A stretch of DNA of 64,000 nt from an uncultured Eubacteriales bacterium. GTDB lineage: Bacteria; Bacillota; Clostridia; Christensenellales; Aristaeellaceae. How positions within the stretch are numbered: position 1 is the stretch's first letter; every line of letters starts with the position of its first letter. A model generated the notes under the pieces. That model worked only from the letters and a program-made list of their open reading frames with translations. It made no database searches and was not told where the DNA came from. This document shows positions 47,908 through 54,597 of this stretch, in pieces. A program made the position numbers and the translations under genes. Location: NCBI GenBank assembly GCA_900316415.1, contig ONCV01000014.1:1-64000 (forward strand). The letters run 5' to 3'.

Positions 47908-49514
47908 TTCAGAATTCCTCTGCAATAGGCTTTCACTTTTTCAGGCAGCGCGTCCGCCAGATCCTTTCGAAGTGCGGCGGCGGAGGTATATGGCAGCGAC
48001 GGTTTCTCCGTCAGCGCTCTGTCGATCACCGCTGCCAGCCCGGCAGGAATCTCCGGATTCCGCTCCCGGATGGGTACCGCACTCTCCATGATCAGCACCT
48101 GGAAAACGTTCACCCCTGGCCGGAACCGCTTTGGAAAGGTTCCCGTCAGCATATAGTAGTACGATGCCGCGGCTGCCCAGATATCCACCTCGGGCTTCGC
48201 ATATTTACAGTTCTGTGCCTGCTGCCTGGGCATGAAGACCGGTGTGCCCATGACCGCGCCGCTCCGGGAAACCTGCGATTTTCCCGCCGCCGCAAAGGCT
48301 TTCGCCATCCCGAAATCCGCCACCATGGCGACAGGATGATCGCTCCTGTCCGACAGGAAGATGTTCCCCGGCTTGAAGTCTCTGTGCACCACGCCGTTCA
48401 TGCTGACCTCCTTCATGCCCTTGAAGCGGCCGGCTTTGATCTCGACATTCACGTCCATGTTATGCACATAATCCAGCCCGGAAAGCACCTGCAGCATGAT
48501 CCAGGTGGCCAGCTCCAGGCTCAGCTTTCCGCCCTTGCGCTTGATCAGGTCGTCCGCGCTGCCGCCCTCACACAGATCCATCAGAATATACAGAACTCCG
48601 TTGGCGCACCCGGTCTGATATCCCCGGACCACATTCGGATGCCGCAGGCAGGTGCAGATGTCCGCTTCCCGCAGGAACAAACGCTTCGCCTGTTCATCCA
48701 TGGCCACGTCTGGAAGCATGGTCTTCAGCGCGTATTCCCTGCCAGTCTTCTTCTCCCGTACCTTCCAGACCTCGCCCATGCCACCCTTTCCCAGCAGGGC
48801 AATCTTCTCGAATCCTGAAAGCAGGGCGGGGCCCATAGCTTTTTCCGCCGGTTTCTGCACCTTCGCCGGGGACTGTCCCGCCTTTCCCGCCGGTTTCGGA
48901 ACTCCCGCCTGAGCCTGCTGCCCCTTCTCTCCATTCAGCGCTTTGTCCTGCGCCTGCTTCGCATGGATGTTCAGCATGTCCAGCACACCGCTGAGCATCT
49001 TCGCCCGATCTGCCAGGCAGCTTCCACACAGGTTGTTGTCTGGAGCCGCCGGCGTGAACAGCTTTCCGCATCCGGCGCACTTTCTCTGATCCTTTTTCTG
49101 TTCCGCCGCAACCGCCTGACTCATCAGCAGGGTAGCCATCGGATCCGCCGCCGGCTTTTCCTCCTCAATCGCGCATCTGATCTCGCACTGCTTCCCCAGC
49201 GCCAGCACATCCCCGTCCTGCAGATCATGAACTGTGTGATCCTGATCCCGTGCCTCCTCCCAGGTCTGTTCCCGATCCCTCTGTCCGATCATGCTCCCGT
49301 TCAGATAGGTCCCGTTCAGGCTTCCGAAATCCTGCAGCCGGACCTTCGGCGGCAGAATTTCCAGCAGACAGTGATATCTGGAGACCGTTTTTTCCGGCAC
49401 GACGATGGCACAGTCCTCCTGCCGGCCGATCAGCACGCGGGCCTGCTCGGTAAATTCAAAGCGCTCTCCTGCCCTGTCTCCCCTGGTGATAGTAAGCGTA
49501 ACTTTTGCCGCCAT
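47904..49514 (-). CDS. FHA-zinc ribbon-Ser/Thr kinase
   Basis: This protein has 536 residues. The N-terminal FHA domain (about 5-110) retains the phosphothreonine-binding residues: Arg31 (IGRQ), Ser45-Arg46 and His48 (SRYH) and Asn67-Gly68 (NGTYLNG). Four cysteines (146, 149, 163, 166; CAGCGK and CGSC) form a zinc ribbon. A linker of about 45 residues rich in Ala, Pro and Lys leads to the kinase (about 233-500): GKGGMGEVW, Lys264, HRDFKPGN (377-384) and DFG (400-402), with MPRQQ where SPEQ is usual. The FHA domain is a likely reader of the Thr-x-x-Asp/Glu arrays on the two giant kinases. Confidence 0.92.
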   Translation of the reverse strand: MAAKVTLTITRGDRAGERFEFTEQARVLIGRQEDCAIVVPEKTVSRYHCLLEILPPKVRLQDFGSLNGTYLNGSMIGQRDREQTWEEARDQDHTVHDLQDGDVLALGKQCEIRCAIEEEKPAADPMATLLMSQAVAAEQKKDQRKCAGCGKLFTPAAPDNNLCGSCLADRAKMLSGVLDMLNIHAKQAQDKALNGEKGQQAQAGVPKPAGKAGQSPAKVQKPAEKAMGPALLSGFEKIALLGKGGMGEVWKVREKKTGREYALKTMLPDVAMDEQAKRLFLREADICTCLRHPNVVRGYQTGCANGVLYILMDLCEGGSADDLIKRKGGKLSLELATWIMLQVLSGLDYVHNMDVNVEIKAGRFKGMKEVSMNGVVHRDFKPGNIFLSDRSDHPVAMVADFGMAKAFAAAGKSQVSRSGAVMGTPVFMPRQQAQNCKYAKPEVDIWAAAASYYYMLTGTFPKRFRPGVNVFQVLIMESAVPIRERNPEIPAGLAAVIDRALTEKPSLPYTSAAALRKDLADALPEKVKAYCRGILK

Positions 49515-49561
49515 TTCATTCTTCTCCTTTCTCCTTCAGCCCCTGTTCCGCCCCCCGTCGA

Positions 49562-51193
49562 TCAGTTCCTGGCATAGATGAAGGAACCGAGCAGCGTGAT
49601 CAGCAGATACACACCCAGTACGATCATGACCCACAGCTGCATCGGGAACCATCCGAAAAGCCAGTACAGGAAAAGAACCAGCAGCGGGATGAACATAAAG
49701 GTGTAAAAGGCGCGCAGGAATCTGAAAAAGCCCTTTCCTCCACCCCTGTACCAGGGAGCTTCCGCCGCCAGAGAGATGCAGGAAATGATGTTGTTCGGAA
49801 TACTCCAGGCGATGATAAAGCCGAGGATCCAGAAGATCTTGACCTGCCAGTCTTCCAGCGTCCCGGTATAGGCCCACAGGCCGGTCAGCACCGCTGTCGG
49901 AAACAGCAGCTGGGTCGTCAGGTTTCGGAACACCACCTGGCCCACACATCCCTCGGAGTTTCCGTATCTGATTTTCCTGCGTTTCTGCTGATCCGTATAG
50001 TTCAGAGCTCCGTACAGCGCCACACAGGCGCTCAGCGTAAAGACAGCTGCCACGCCGCCGACAATTTTGATCCAGTTAGGGAAATCGGGGCTCGTCAGCC
50101 CCGTGCCAAAAAAGGCTTTTCCCACATTCAGCATGGTGCCGGCGATCAGTCCAAGATCCGCAAGGCTTCGCAGAAACAGGGACAGGGCCTGCCCACCTCC
50201 ACCCGCGGTCACGGCGACCGCCCGGATCAGCGCGATCAGTGCCCGCACCGTCAGAAACGCTGCCAGCAGGATGAACATCCAGATGCCGAATTCCGCCCAG
50301 GGCGTCGGCGGTGCCGTCACATATCCGGTAAAATGCTCCAGCGCGGCCAGTGCCGCGACCGGAATGAGCAGGACTGTCAGAAGATACTGAATGCAGGCGG
50401 CAATCGGTCCGCCATGCCAGGTGATCAGCCCCACCTTCGTTCTCTTTTTCTGGCGCTGCCCACCCCCCCTGTTCCTCTGTTTTTCCTGTCTCCCGGCATT
50501 TTTCTCCTGCTTCTGCCGGTTTTTTGGGTTCAGCTCCTGCCGATCCAGCTGGCGGAGCATCTCCGCAATCATTTCATATTCATTCTTTTCCGGTTTTTGT
50601 TCCTGAACCGGCGCACGCTCCGGCTCCGGAGACGGCTTTGGCTGCTGAACGGGTTTCGGGGCCGAAGCGGGTTCAGGCTTCGAAGCCGGCCGGATGTCGG
50701 AAATCTGTCCTGCGCCGCGAAGCGGCGCCGCTTCATCATGCTCCTTCCTGGCCTTCGCCTGCTCTGGATGGTACAGATCATCCTCCCTCAGCGCATCAGG
50801 AATGCGCAGCCCGCTCAACGCCCGGATCGTGGGGCTCTGGTTTTCCCGGATGGCCCTGGCCAGATCCATGGGCGTTATTTCATTTTCTCCCGCCATCTCC
50901 GCCGCCCGTCCCAGGATTGCCTTTGCGTCGGTAAACAGGCTGTCATCCGTCTCAGCGTCCTGTTTCAGCTGCCTTTTCGCGCTGGCAATGCTAAGAACCC
51001 ACCCCTCCAGAAATGCGCGCAGCTTTCTGGCTTCCTGCCGGTATTCCTGCGCGTTCATTGGTTCTTCCTTATAGCAGGCCATGAGCAGCAGTCCATAAAA
51101 CAGATGCTCTCTGCACAGAACAGATCCATTGGCTGCCAATCGAAGCATCTGCGCCTGGGTAATCACTTCCTGTGTGCTTTGACTGAGTTCCAT
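49562..51193 (-). CDS. Clp_N-domain multispanning membrane protein
   Basis: This protein has 543 residues. Residues 1-150 look like a Clp_N double repeat: STQEVITQAQMLRLAANG and EHLFYGLLLMA, then DAKAILGRAAEMAGENEITP and DLARAIRENQ. It begins MELS, as does the N terminus of the Clp-FtsH fusion. A Pro/Glu/Lys-rich linker and a basic patch (about 165-250) precede about seven membrane helices (about 262-543). No ATPase motif exists. It could recruit the protease or its substrates to the membrane. It has its own extended -10 promoter and starts the five-gene lower unit of the cluster. Confidence 0.75.
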   Translation of the reverse strand: MELSQSTQEVITQAQMLRLAANGSVLCREHLFYGLLLMACYKEEPMNAQEYRQEARKLRAFLEGWVLSIASAKRQLKQDAETDDSLFTDAKAILGRAAEMAGENEITPMDLARAIRENQSPTIRALSGLRIPDALREDDLYHPEQAKARKEHDEAAPLRGAGQISDIRPASKPEPASAPKPVQQPKPSPEPERAPVQEQKPEKNEYEMIAEMLRQLDRQELNPKNRQKQEKNAGRQEKQRNRGGGQRQKKRTKVGLITWHGGPIAACIQYLLTVLLIPVAALAALEHFTGYVTAPPTPWAEFGIWMFILLAAFLTVRALIALIRAVAVTAGGGGQALSLFLRSLADLGLIAGTMLNVGKAFFGTGLTSPDFPNWIKIVGGVAAVFTLSACVALYGALNYTDQQKRRKIRYGNSEGCVGQVVFRNLTTQLLFPTAVLTGLWAYTGTLEDWQVKIFWILGFIIAWSIPNNIISCISLAAEAPWYRGGGKGFFRFLRAFYTFMFIPLLVLFLYWLFGWFPMQLWVMIVLGVYLLITLLGSFIYARN

Positions 51194-51253
51194 GGAAAGC
51201 TCCTTTCCTGCCCTGCGCTTCGTCGCGGGCCCTATTAACTTTCTGCTGCCGGA

Positions 51254-51262
51254 AGTATATCA
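51254..51262 (-). promoter_or_regulatory. Extended -10 promoter upstream of the Clp_N membrane gene
   Basis: Minus strand: TGATATACT (51262-51254), a TGnTATAnT extended -10 box, 61 bases before the start of the Clp_N membrane gene and just after the kinase-LRR terminator. Confidence 0.55.
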
Positions 51263-51308
51263 AAAAGAAAGGGCCGAAAGGGATGCAACCTGCATTCGCT
51301 TTCGGCCC
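51262..51308 (-). terminator. Terminator after the kinase-LRR gene
   Basis: GGGCCGAAAG (51271-51280) and CTTTCGGCCC (51299-51308) form a 10-bp stem, and on the minus strand TTTCTTTTTG follows. It splits the minus-strand cluster into two transcription units. Confidence 0.8.
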
Positions 51309-51315
51309 TCGATTC

Positions 51316-53025
51316 CTATTCGTACCGGATTTCGAAAGGAGGATCCTTCAGTTCCTCCGCCAGGGGTGCCATCTCGCTGCTCAGCACCACGCTTTCCAGC
51401 ATGGGCAGGCTCATCAGCGGCGTAAGATCCCGAACAGGGTCGGCTGCGATATTCAGCCTCTTCAGTCCCCTGTGTCCGTTCAGCGGTGTCAGGTCGCTCA
51501 CCGCGGTGTGGGAGATGTCGAGCTCTTCCAGCCGGTCCACCTCTTTCAGATCCTCCAGAGACTGTATTCCTGACCAGGAAAGCTTCAGAACCGACACGCT
51601 CTTTCCCGCGAGATAGCGGTAACTCTGCGTGTAGTTGGCAAGATCCAGATAATCAAAGTTTCCCAGCTCAGCAATGGTTTTCGGGTCGTAGTTCTGTACA
51701 TCGCAAAGATCCAGAAATCTCAGATTGGGGCACTTCGTCAGCGGGGTAATGTCCGTCACCGGATTGCCGTTGATCCCAACATAGGTCAGTCTGTCCATCC
51801 CGGCCAGCGCTGAAATGTCCCTGACACGGTTGTGCTTCAGTTCGACCCTGCTCACCCGCCGCAGCTCTGCCAGAGCGGAAATATCCTCCAGCTCCTGGGC
51901 TGCCAGGCAGACCTCCTCCAGCTGAGGCATTCCGCGAATGTCCTCAAGGTTGATCACGTCTCCGCGGCCAGCCCGGCCCCCGGCATACCATTCGTTGACT
52001 GCTGCATAAAATGAGTCCGCATCGGGATAAGCGCGGTCCGCCACGACATACACGCCGCTGACCTGCGGCAGCATCTTCTCCGTGATCACAGCTCCTTCCG
52101 GAAGTCCCAGGCTCTGCCGGACCGCCTCCCGGATCAGGGGACTGGAGAAAGGGATATTTTGCATTCCGCGCCTTGCCAGCATCACTCCGCCCGCCAGCAC
52201 AGCCGCCGCAGCCACCACCGCTGCGGCAGCGTGAAAAAAACGCCGCCGTCTGCATCTGCGGGGTTCAACTTTCTGCAGCGCTGCCTTCACCTGCAGCACA
52301 TGATCATATCTGCGATCCGGATCGAAGGCGGTCATTCGCGTGATCACCCTCTCCAACGGCGTTTTCGCTTTCTTCGGCGGTTCGTCTTCTCCGCGAAGCA
52401 TCCAGTTCAGCACCAGACCCAGGCTGTAGATATCGGATCTCCGGTCGGTCTGGGCAAAGCCATACTGCTCCGGAGGCGCGAACCCCCGGGTTCCCAGAAT
52501 CGCGGTGTCCATATCCTTTCCGCTGCAGACCCGGGCGATGCCGAAATCGATCAGTACGGGAGTCCCATCTTCCCTCAGGATGATATTCTCAGGCTTGATA
52601 TCCCGGTGGATGATCGGCGGCTCCGCCCCGTGCAGATGCTGCAGCTGATCGCAGAGACGGATCCCAGTTTCCAGAACCTCCTCCTCGCTCCATTTTCCCT
52701 TCTTTACCCTGGAAAGCGGCTCCCCTGGAATATACTGTCGCAATGTGCACCGCATACCCTCATTACGGTATTCTCCCAGAAAACGGGGCAGCGGCGGAGC
52801 GGTCAGGCTTCGCAGCGGCTCCGGCTCGCTCAGCCCGTACAGAGGGTGCTCCTTCAGGAAGCATTTCACCGTCACCAGATCCGTGCTCCCCTTCTCCCGA
52901 GCCAGCAGGGTTTCCGTATCCCGGGACACGGAAAGGCACTCCAGCAGCTCATACTTTTCCCTCAGCTGAAGCGGATAATCCATCTCATCCGGGAGCTCCA
53001 GGTTCCGCGGCTTCTGTTCCGTCAT
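51316..53025 (-). CDS. Ser/Thr kinase-TM-LRR receptor
   Basis: This protein has 569 residues. The kinase (about 20-255) has a poor glycine loop (LSVSRDTETLLA) but Lys54, HRDIKPEN (140-147) and DFG (160-162) are intact. One membrane helix (about 264-285) follows an Arg-rich stop-transfer sequence. The outside part begins with a helical domain (about 295-345) and then about ten internalin-like leucine-rich repeats (for example LEEVCLAAQELEDISALAEL, LTYVGINGNPVTDITPL). LRRs usually bind ligands or proteins. It is a plausible sensor that opens the cascade. Its start follows the HTH gene by only a few bases. Confidence 0.93.
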   Translation of the reverse strand: MTEQKPRNLELPDEMDYPLQLREKYELLECLSVSRDTETLLAREKGSTDLVTVKCFLKEHPLYGLSEPEPLRSLTAPPLPRFLGEYRNEGMRCTLRQYIPGEPLSRVKKGKWSEEEVLETGIRLCDQLQHLHGAEPPIIHRDIKPENIILREDGTPVLIDFGIARVCSGKDMDTAILGTRGFAPPEQYGFAQTDRRSDIYSLGLVLNWMLRGEDEPPKKAKTPLERVITRMTAFDPDRRYDHVLQVKAALQKVEPRRCRRRRFFHAAAAVVAAAAVLAGGVMLARRGMQNIPFSSPLIREAVRQSLGLPEGAVITEKMLPQVSGVYVVADRAYPDADSFYAAVNEWYAGGRAGRGDVINLEDIRGMPQLEEVCLAAQELEDISALAELRRVSRVELKHNRVRDISALAGMDRLTYVGINGNPVTDITPLTKCPNLRFLDLCDVQNYDPKTIAELGNFDYLDLANYTQSYRYLAGKSVSVLKLSWSGIQSLEDLKEVDRLEELDISHTAVSDLTPLNGHRGLKRLNIAADPVRDLTPLMSLPMLESVVLSSEMAPLAEELKDPPFEIRYE

Positions 53026-53026
53026 T

Positions 53027-53464
53027 TTATATCAGCTCCCCCAGCAGCGTCAGGCCGTAAGCGCTCAGCAGTTCCTGAGTTCTCATCGCGTTGAATCCGT
53101 TTTTTAAGCTGAAAAGAATCACCGCGTCCCTTTTAAGCCGCGGATACAGGGGACTTTTCCCGGCAGCCCGCAGCAGCTTTTGGGTCTCATCGATGTTCAG
53201 CCCCATGCCGAAAGCCAGCTGTATCACCTTGTCCCTGGACGGTTTTCTGGTTCCGTTAAACAGCTGGTGACCATAGGTACGGTCGATCTGAGCAGAGAGA
53301 ATCACCCGTTCCGGAACCAGGCCGCGCTCATCGCAAAGCATTCGCAGCTGTGTGCAGAAGTCCGCTGTTTCCAGCTGTTTCTCATGCTGCTGCAGAAATG
53401 AGGAAAGATTTTTTGTCCTGAAAAGCCTTTTCATCAGAGAATCCGTGCTGATGGCATCCGGCAT
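53027..53464 (-). CDS. HTH protein, first gene of the cluster operon
   Basis: This 145-residue protein starts at MPDAISTDSLMKR behind GGAGG. Its centre (about 55-100, ILSAQIDRTYGHQLFNGTRK and DKVIQLAFGMGLNIDETQ) fits an XRE-like helix-turn-helix: the S-x-I-x-x-x-Y pattern and the NG-x-R-x-P turn are typical. Relatives of this shape, in my memory, accompany Firmicute kinases, but I cannot cite one. The operon starts at a near-consensus promoter 50 bp upstream, so it may be an autoregulator. Confidence 0.78.
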   Translation of the reverse strand: MPDAISTDSLMKRLFRTKNLSSFLQQHEKQLETADFCTQLRMLCDERGLVPERVILSAQIDRTYGHQLFNGTRKPSRDKVIQLAFGMGLNIDETQKLLRAAGKSPLYPRLKRDAVILFSLKNGFNAMRTQELLSAYGLTLLGELI

Positions 53465-53513
53465 GATGTTTCCTCCGAAAATTGTAAAAAAAGTAATCCA
53501 CTATGGAAAAATC

Positions 53514-53542
53514 ATTATAGATTCTAATCGTGGTAAAAGCAA
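53514..53542 (-). promoter_or_regulatory. Promoter of the HTH/kinase-LRR operon
   Basis: Minus strand: TTGCTT (53542-53537), 17-base spacer, TATAAT (53519-53514), 50 bases before the start codon. Confidence 0.75.
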
Positions 53543-53749
53543 GAATGCATTTTGCATACATGCTTCAGGATAGGTTAATCTTCAAACCTGGGACATGCAG
53601 AACCGGAGACCTGGATTACTCTGGCAATGACTTTTTTTCACAGATGATCATCTTGTCCGGATGTTACTTGTTACCAAAAAACCAAAAATTTAAAGGTACG
53701 TATCTTTGGGGGGCGTCAAACCATCTCAGAGAGCATCAGCCAAGAATAA
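53543..53749. other. Intergenic region before the tRNA cluster
   Basis: No gene is supported. It lies between the cluster promoter and the tRNA terminator and is richer in A and T than its surroundings. The short frame on the plus strand has no ribosome site. Confidence 0.5.
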
Positions 53750-53780
53750 CAAAAACCCCCGCGAGCATTACTCGTGAGGG
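53750..53780 (-). terminator. Terminator of the tRNA operon
   Basis: CCCTCACGAG and CTCGCGGGGG (minus strand) form a 10-bp stem with one A-C mismatch and a TAATG loop, followed by TTTTTG. Confidence 0.85.
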
Positions 53781-53826
53781 CTCTTGTGCTTGTGTTTAAA
53801 GGGTTTGGCTGAACCCTCGAAATCAG

Positions 53827-53897
53827 AGCGGGTGATGGGAATCGAACCCACGTAGCCAGCTTGGAAGGCTGGAACTCTACCATTGAGTTACACCCGC
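53827..53897 (-). tRNA. tRNA-Gly (anticodon UCC)
   Basis: 71 bases. Acceptor GCGGGTG/CACCCGC, anticodon loop CTTCCAA with stem CCAGC/GCTGG, and T loop TTCGATT. CCA is not encoded. Confidence 0.95.
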
Positions 53898-53906
53898 AAA
53901 AAATGG

Positions 53907-53979
53907 AGCGGTAGACGAGGCTCGGACTCGCGACCTCCACCTTGGCAAGGTGGCGCTCTACCAACTGAGCTACTACCGC
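53907..53979 (-). tRNA. tRNA-Gly (anticodon GCC)
   Basis: 73 bases. Acceptor GCGGTAG/CTACCGC, anticodon stem CCACC/GGTGG with loop TTGCCAA, and T loop GTCCGAG, where the usual T54 is replaced by G. CCA is not encoded. Confidence 0.93.
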
Positions 53980-54009
53980 ATACCCACACCGTGGGAAACC
54001 GGGAAATCG

Positions 54010-54090
54010 TGCGGACGAAGAGACTCGAACTCTTACGTCGGGGACACCAGAACCTAAATCTGGCGCGTCTGCCAATTCCGCCACGCCCGC
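54010..54090 (-). tRNA. tRNA-Leu (anticodon UAG)
   Basis: 81 bases with a long variable arm. Anticodon stem CCAGA/TCTGG with loop TTTAGGT, and T loop TTCGAGT. Confidence 0.94.
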
Positions 54091-54119
54091 ATCGCGTTCG
54101 CCCGGAGCAGCAGAGAAAG

Positions 54120-54192
54120 TGACCCATTGGAGATTCGAACTCCAGACACCTTGATTAAAAGTCAAGTGCTCTGCCAACTGAGCTAATGGGTC
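54120..54192 (-). tRNA. tRNA-Lys (anticodon UUU)
   Basis: 73 bases. Acceptor GACCCAT/ATGGGTC, anticodon stem TTGAC/ATCAA with a wobble end and loop TTTTAAT, and T loop TTCGAAT. Confidence 0.95.
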
Positions 54193-54198
54193 GCAAAG

Positions 54199-54270
54199 CT
54201 GGGGTGGCAGGGCTCGAACCTACGAATGCGGGAGTCAAAGTCCCGTGCCTTACCACTTGGCTACACCCCA
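54199..54270 (-). tRNA. tRNA-Gln (anticodon UUG)
   Basis: 72 bases. Acceptor TGGGGTG/CACCCCA, a typical U1-A72 glutamine tRNA, with loop CTTTGAC in stem GGGA-/-TCCC. Confidence 0.94.
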
Positions 54271-54318
54271 ACGTAGGTAAATCTATCTGCCAATCACAGG
54301 AGCCGCAGATCGAAAAAA

Positions 54319-54396
54319 TGGGGTGAGTAGTGGGACTCGAACCCACGGTCTTCAGAGCCACAATCTGACGCGTTAACCAACTACGCTATACCCACC
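54319..54396 (-). tRNA. tRNA-His (anticodon GUG)
   Basis: The extra 5' G (-1) opposite C73 is present. Anticodon stem TCAGA/TCTGA, loop TTGTGGC, and T loop TTCGAGT. The bases CCA after C73 appear in the genome (54321-54319), unlike the other tRNAs here. Confidence 0.93.
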
Positions 54397-54402
54397 ATAT
54401 AA

Positions 54403-54459
54403 TGGCGCGCCTGCCACGGCTTAGAAGGCCGTTGCTCTATCCAACTGAGCTACAGGCGC
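54403..54459 (-). tRNA. tRNA-Arg (anticodon UCU) lacking the T arm
   Basis: The 57-base sequence has the acceptor GCGCCTG/CAGGCGC, an intact D arm (GCTC...GAGC) and anticodon arm (ACGGC/GCCGT, loop CTTCTAA). After GCCGTGG the 3' acceptor strand and discriminator plus CCA follow directly, so most of the variable loop and the complete T arm, about 20 bases, are absent. It is first in the tRNA operon. It may be a dead gene, a sequencing or assembly deletion, or a functional armless tRNA. Confidence 0.7.
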
Positions 54460-54534
54460 AAGCCATAGGACGGCTTCTCCAAAGGGCTTTGGCGCTGACG
54501 AAGGACTCAAGGAGTCTCTCGCTGACAGAATGGA

Positions 54535-54563
54535 ATTATATCACGGTCCGCCCTCCCTGTCAA
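54535..54563 (-). promoter_or_regulatory. Consensus promoter of the tRNA operon
   Basis: Minus strand: TTGACA (54563-54558), 17-base spacer, TATAAT (54540-54535). Both boxes are perfect. A leader of about 75 bases precedes the first tRNA. Confidence 0.93.
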
Positions 54564-54597
54564 CTACATTTTTTGGCTTTCCCCCTTCGCCCCTTCC

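Noticed and set aside
40000..53000. Known BREX, DISARM, CBASS or Type VII defence cassette
   Set aside because: No nuclease, methylase, cyclase or EssC-type protein is encoded. The cluster resembles none of these, although a defence role is not excluded.
53543..53749. Small plus-strand frame (89 codons) before the tRNA terminator
   Set aside because: No ribosome site, overlaps the terminator, and no similarity could be recognised.
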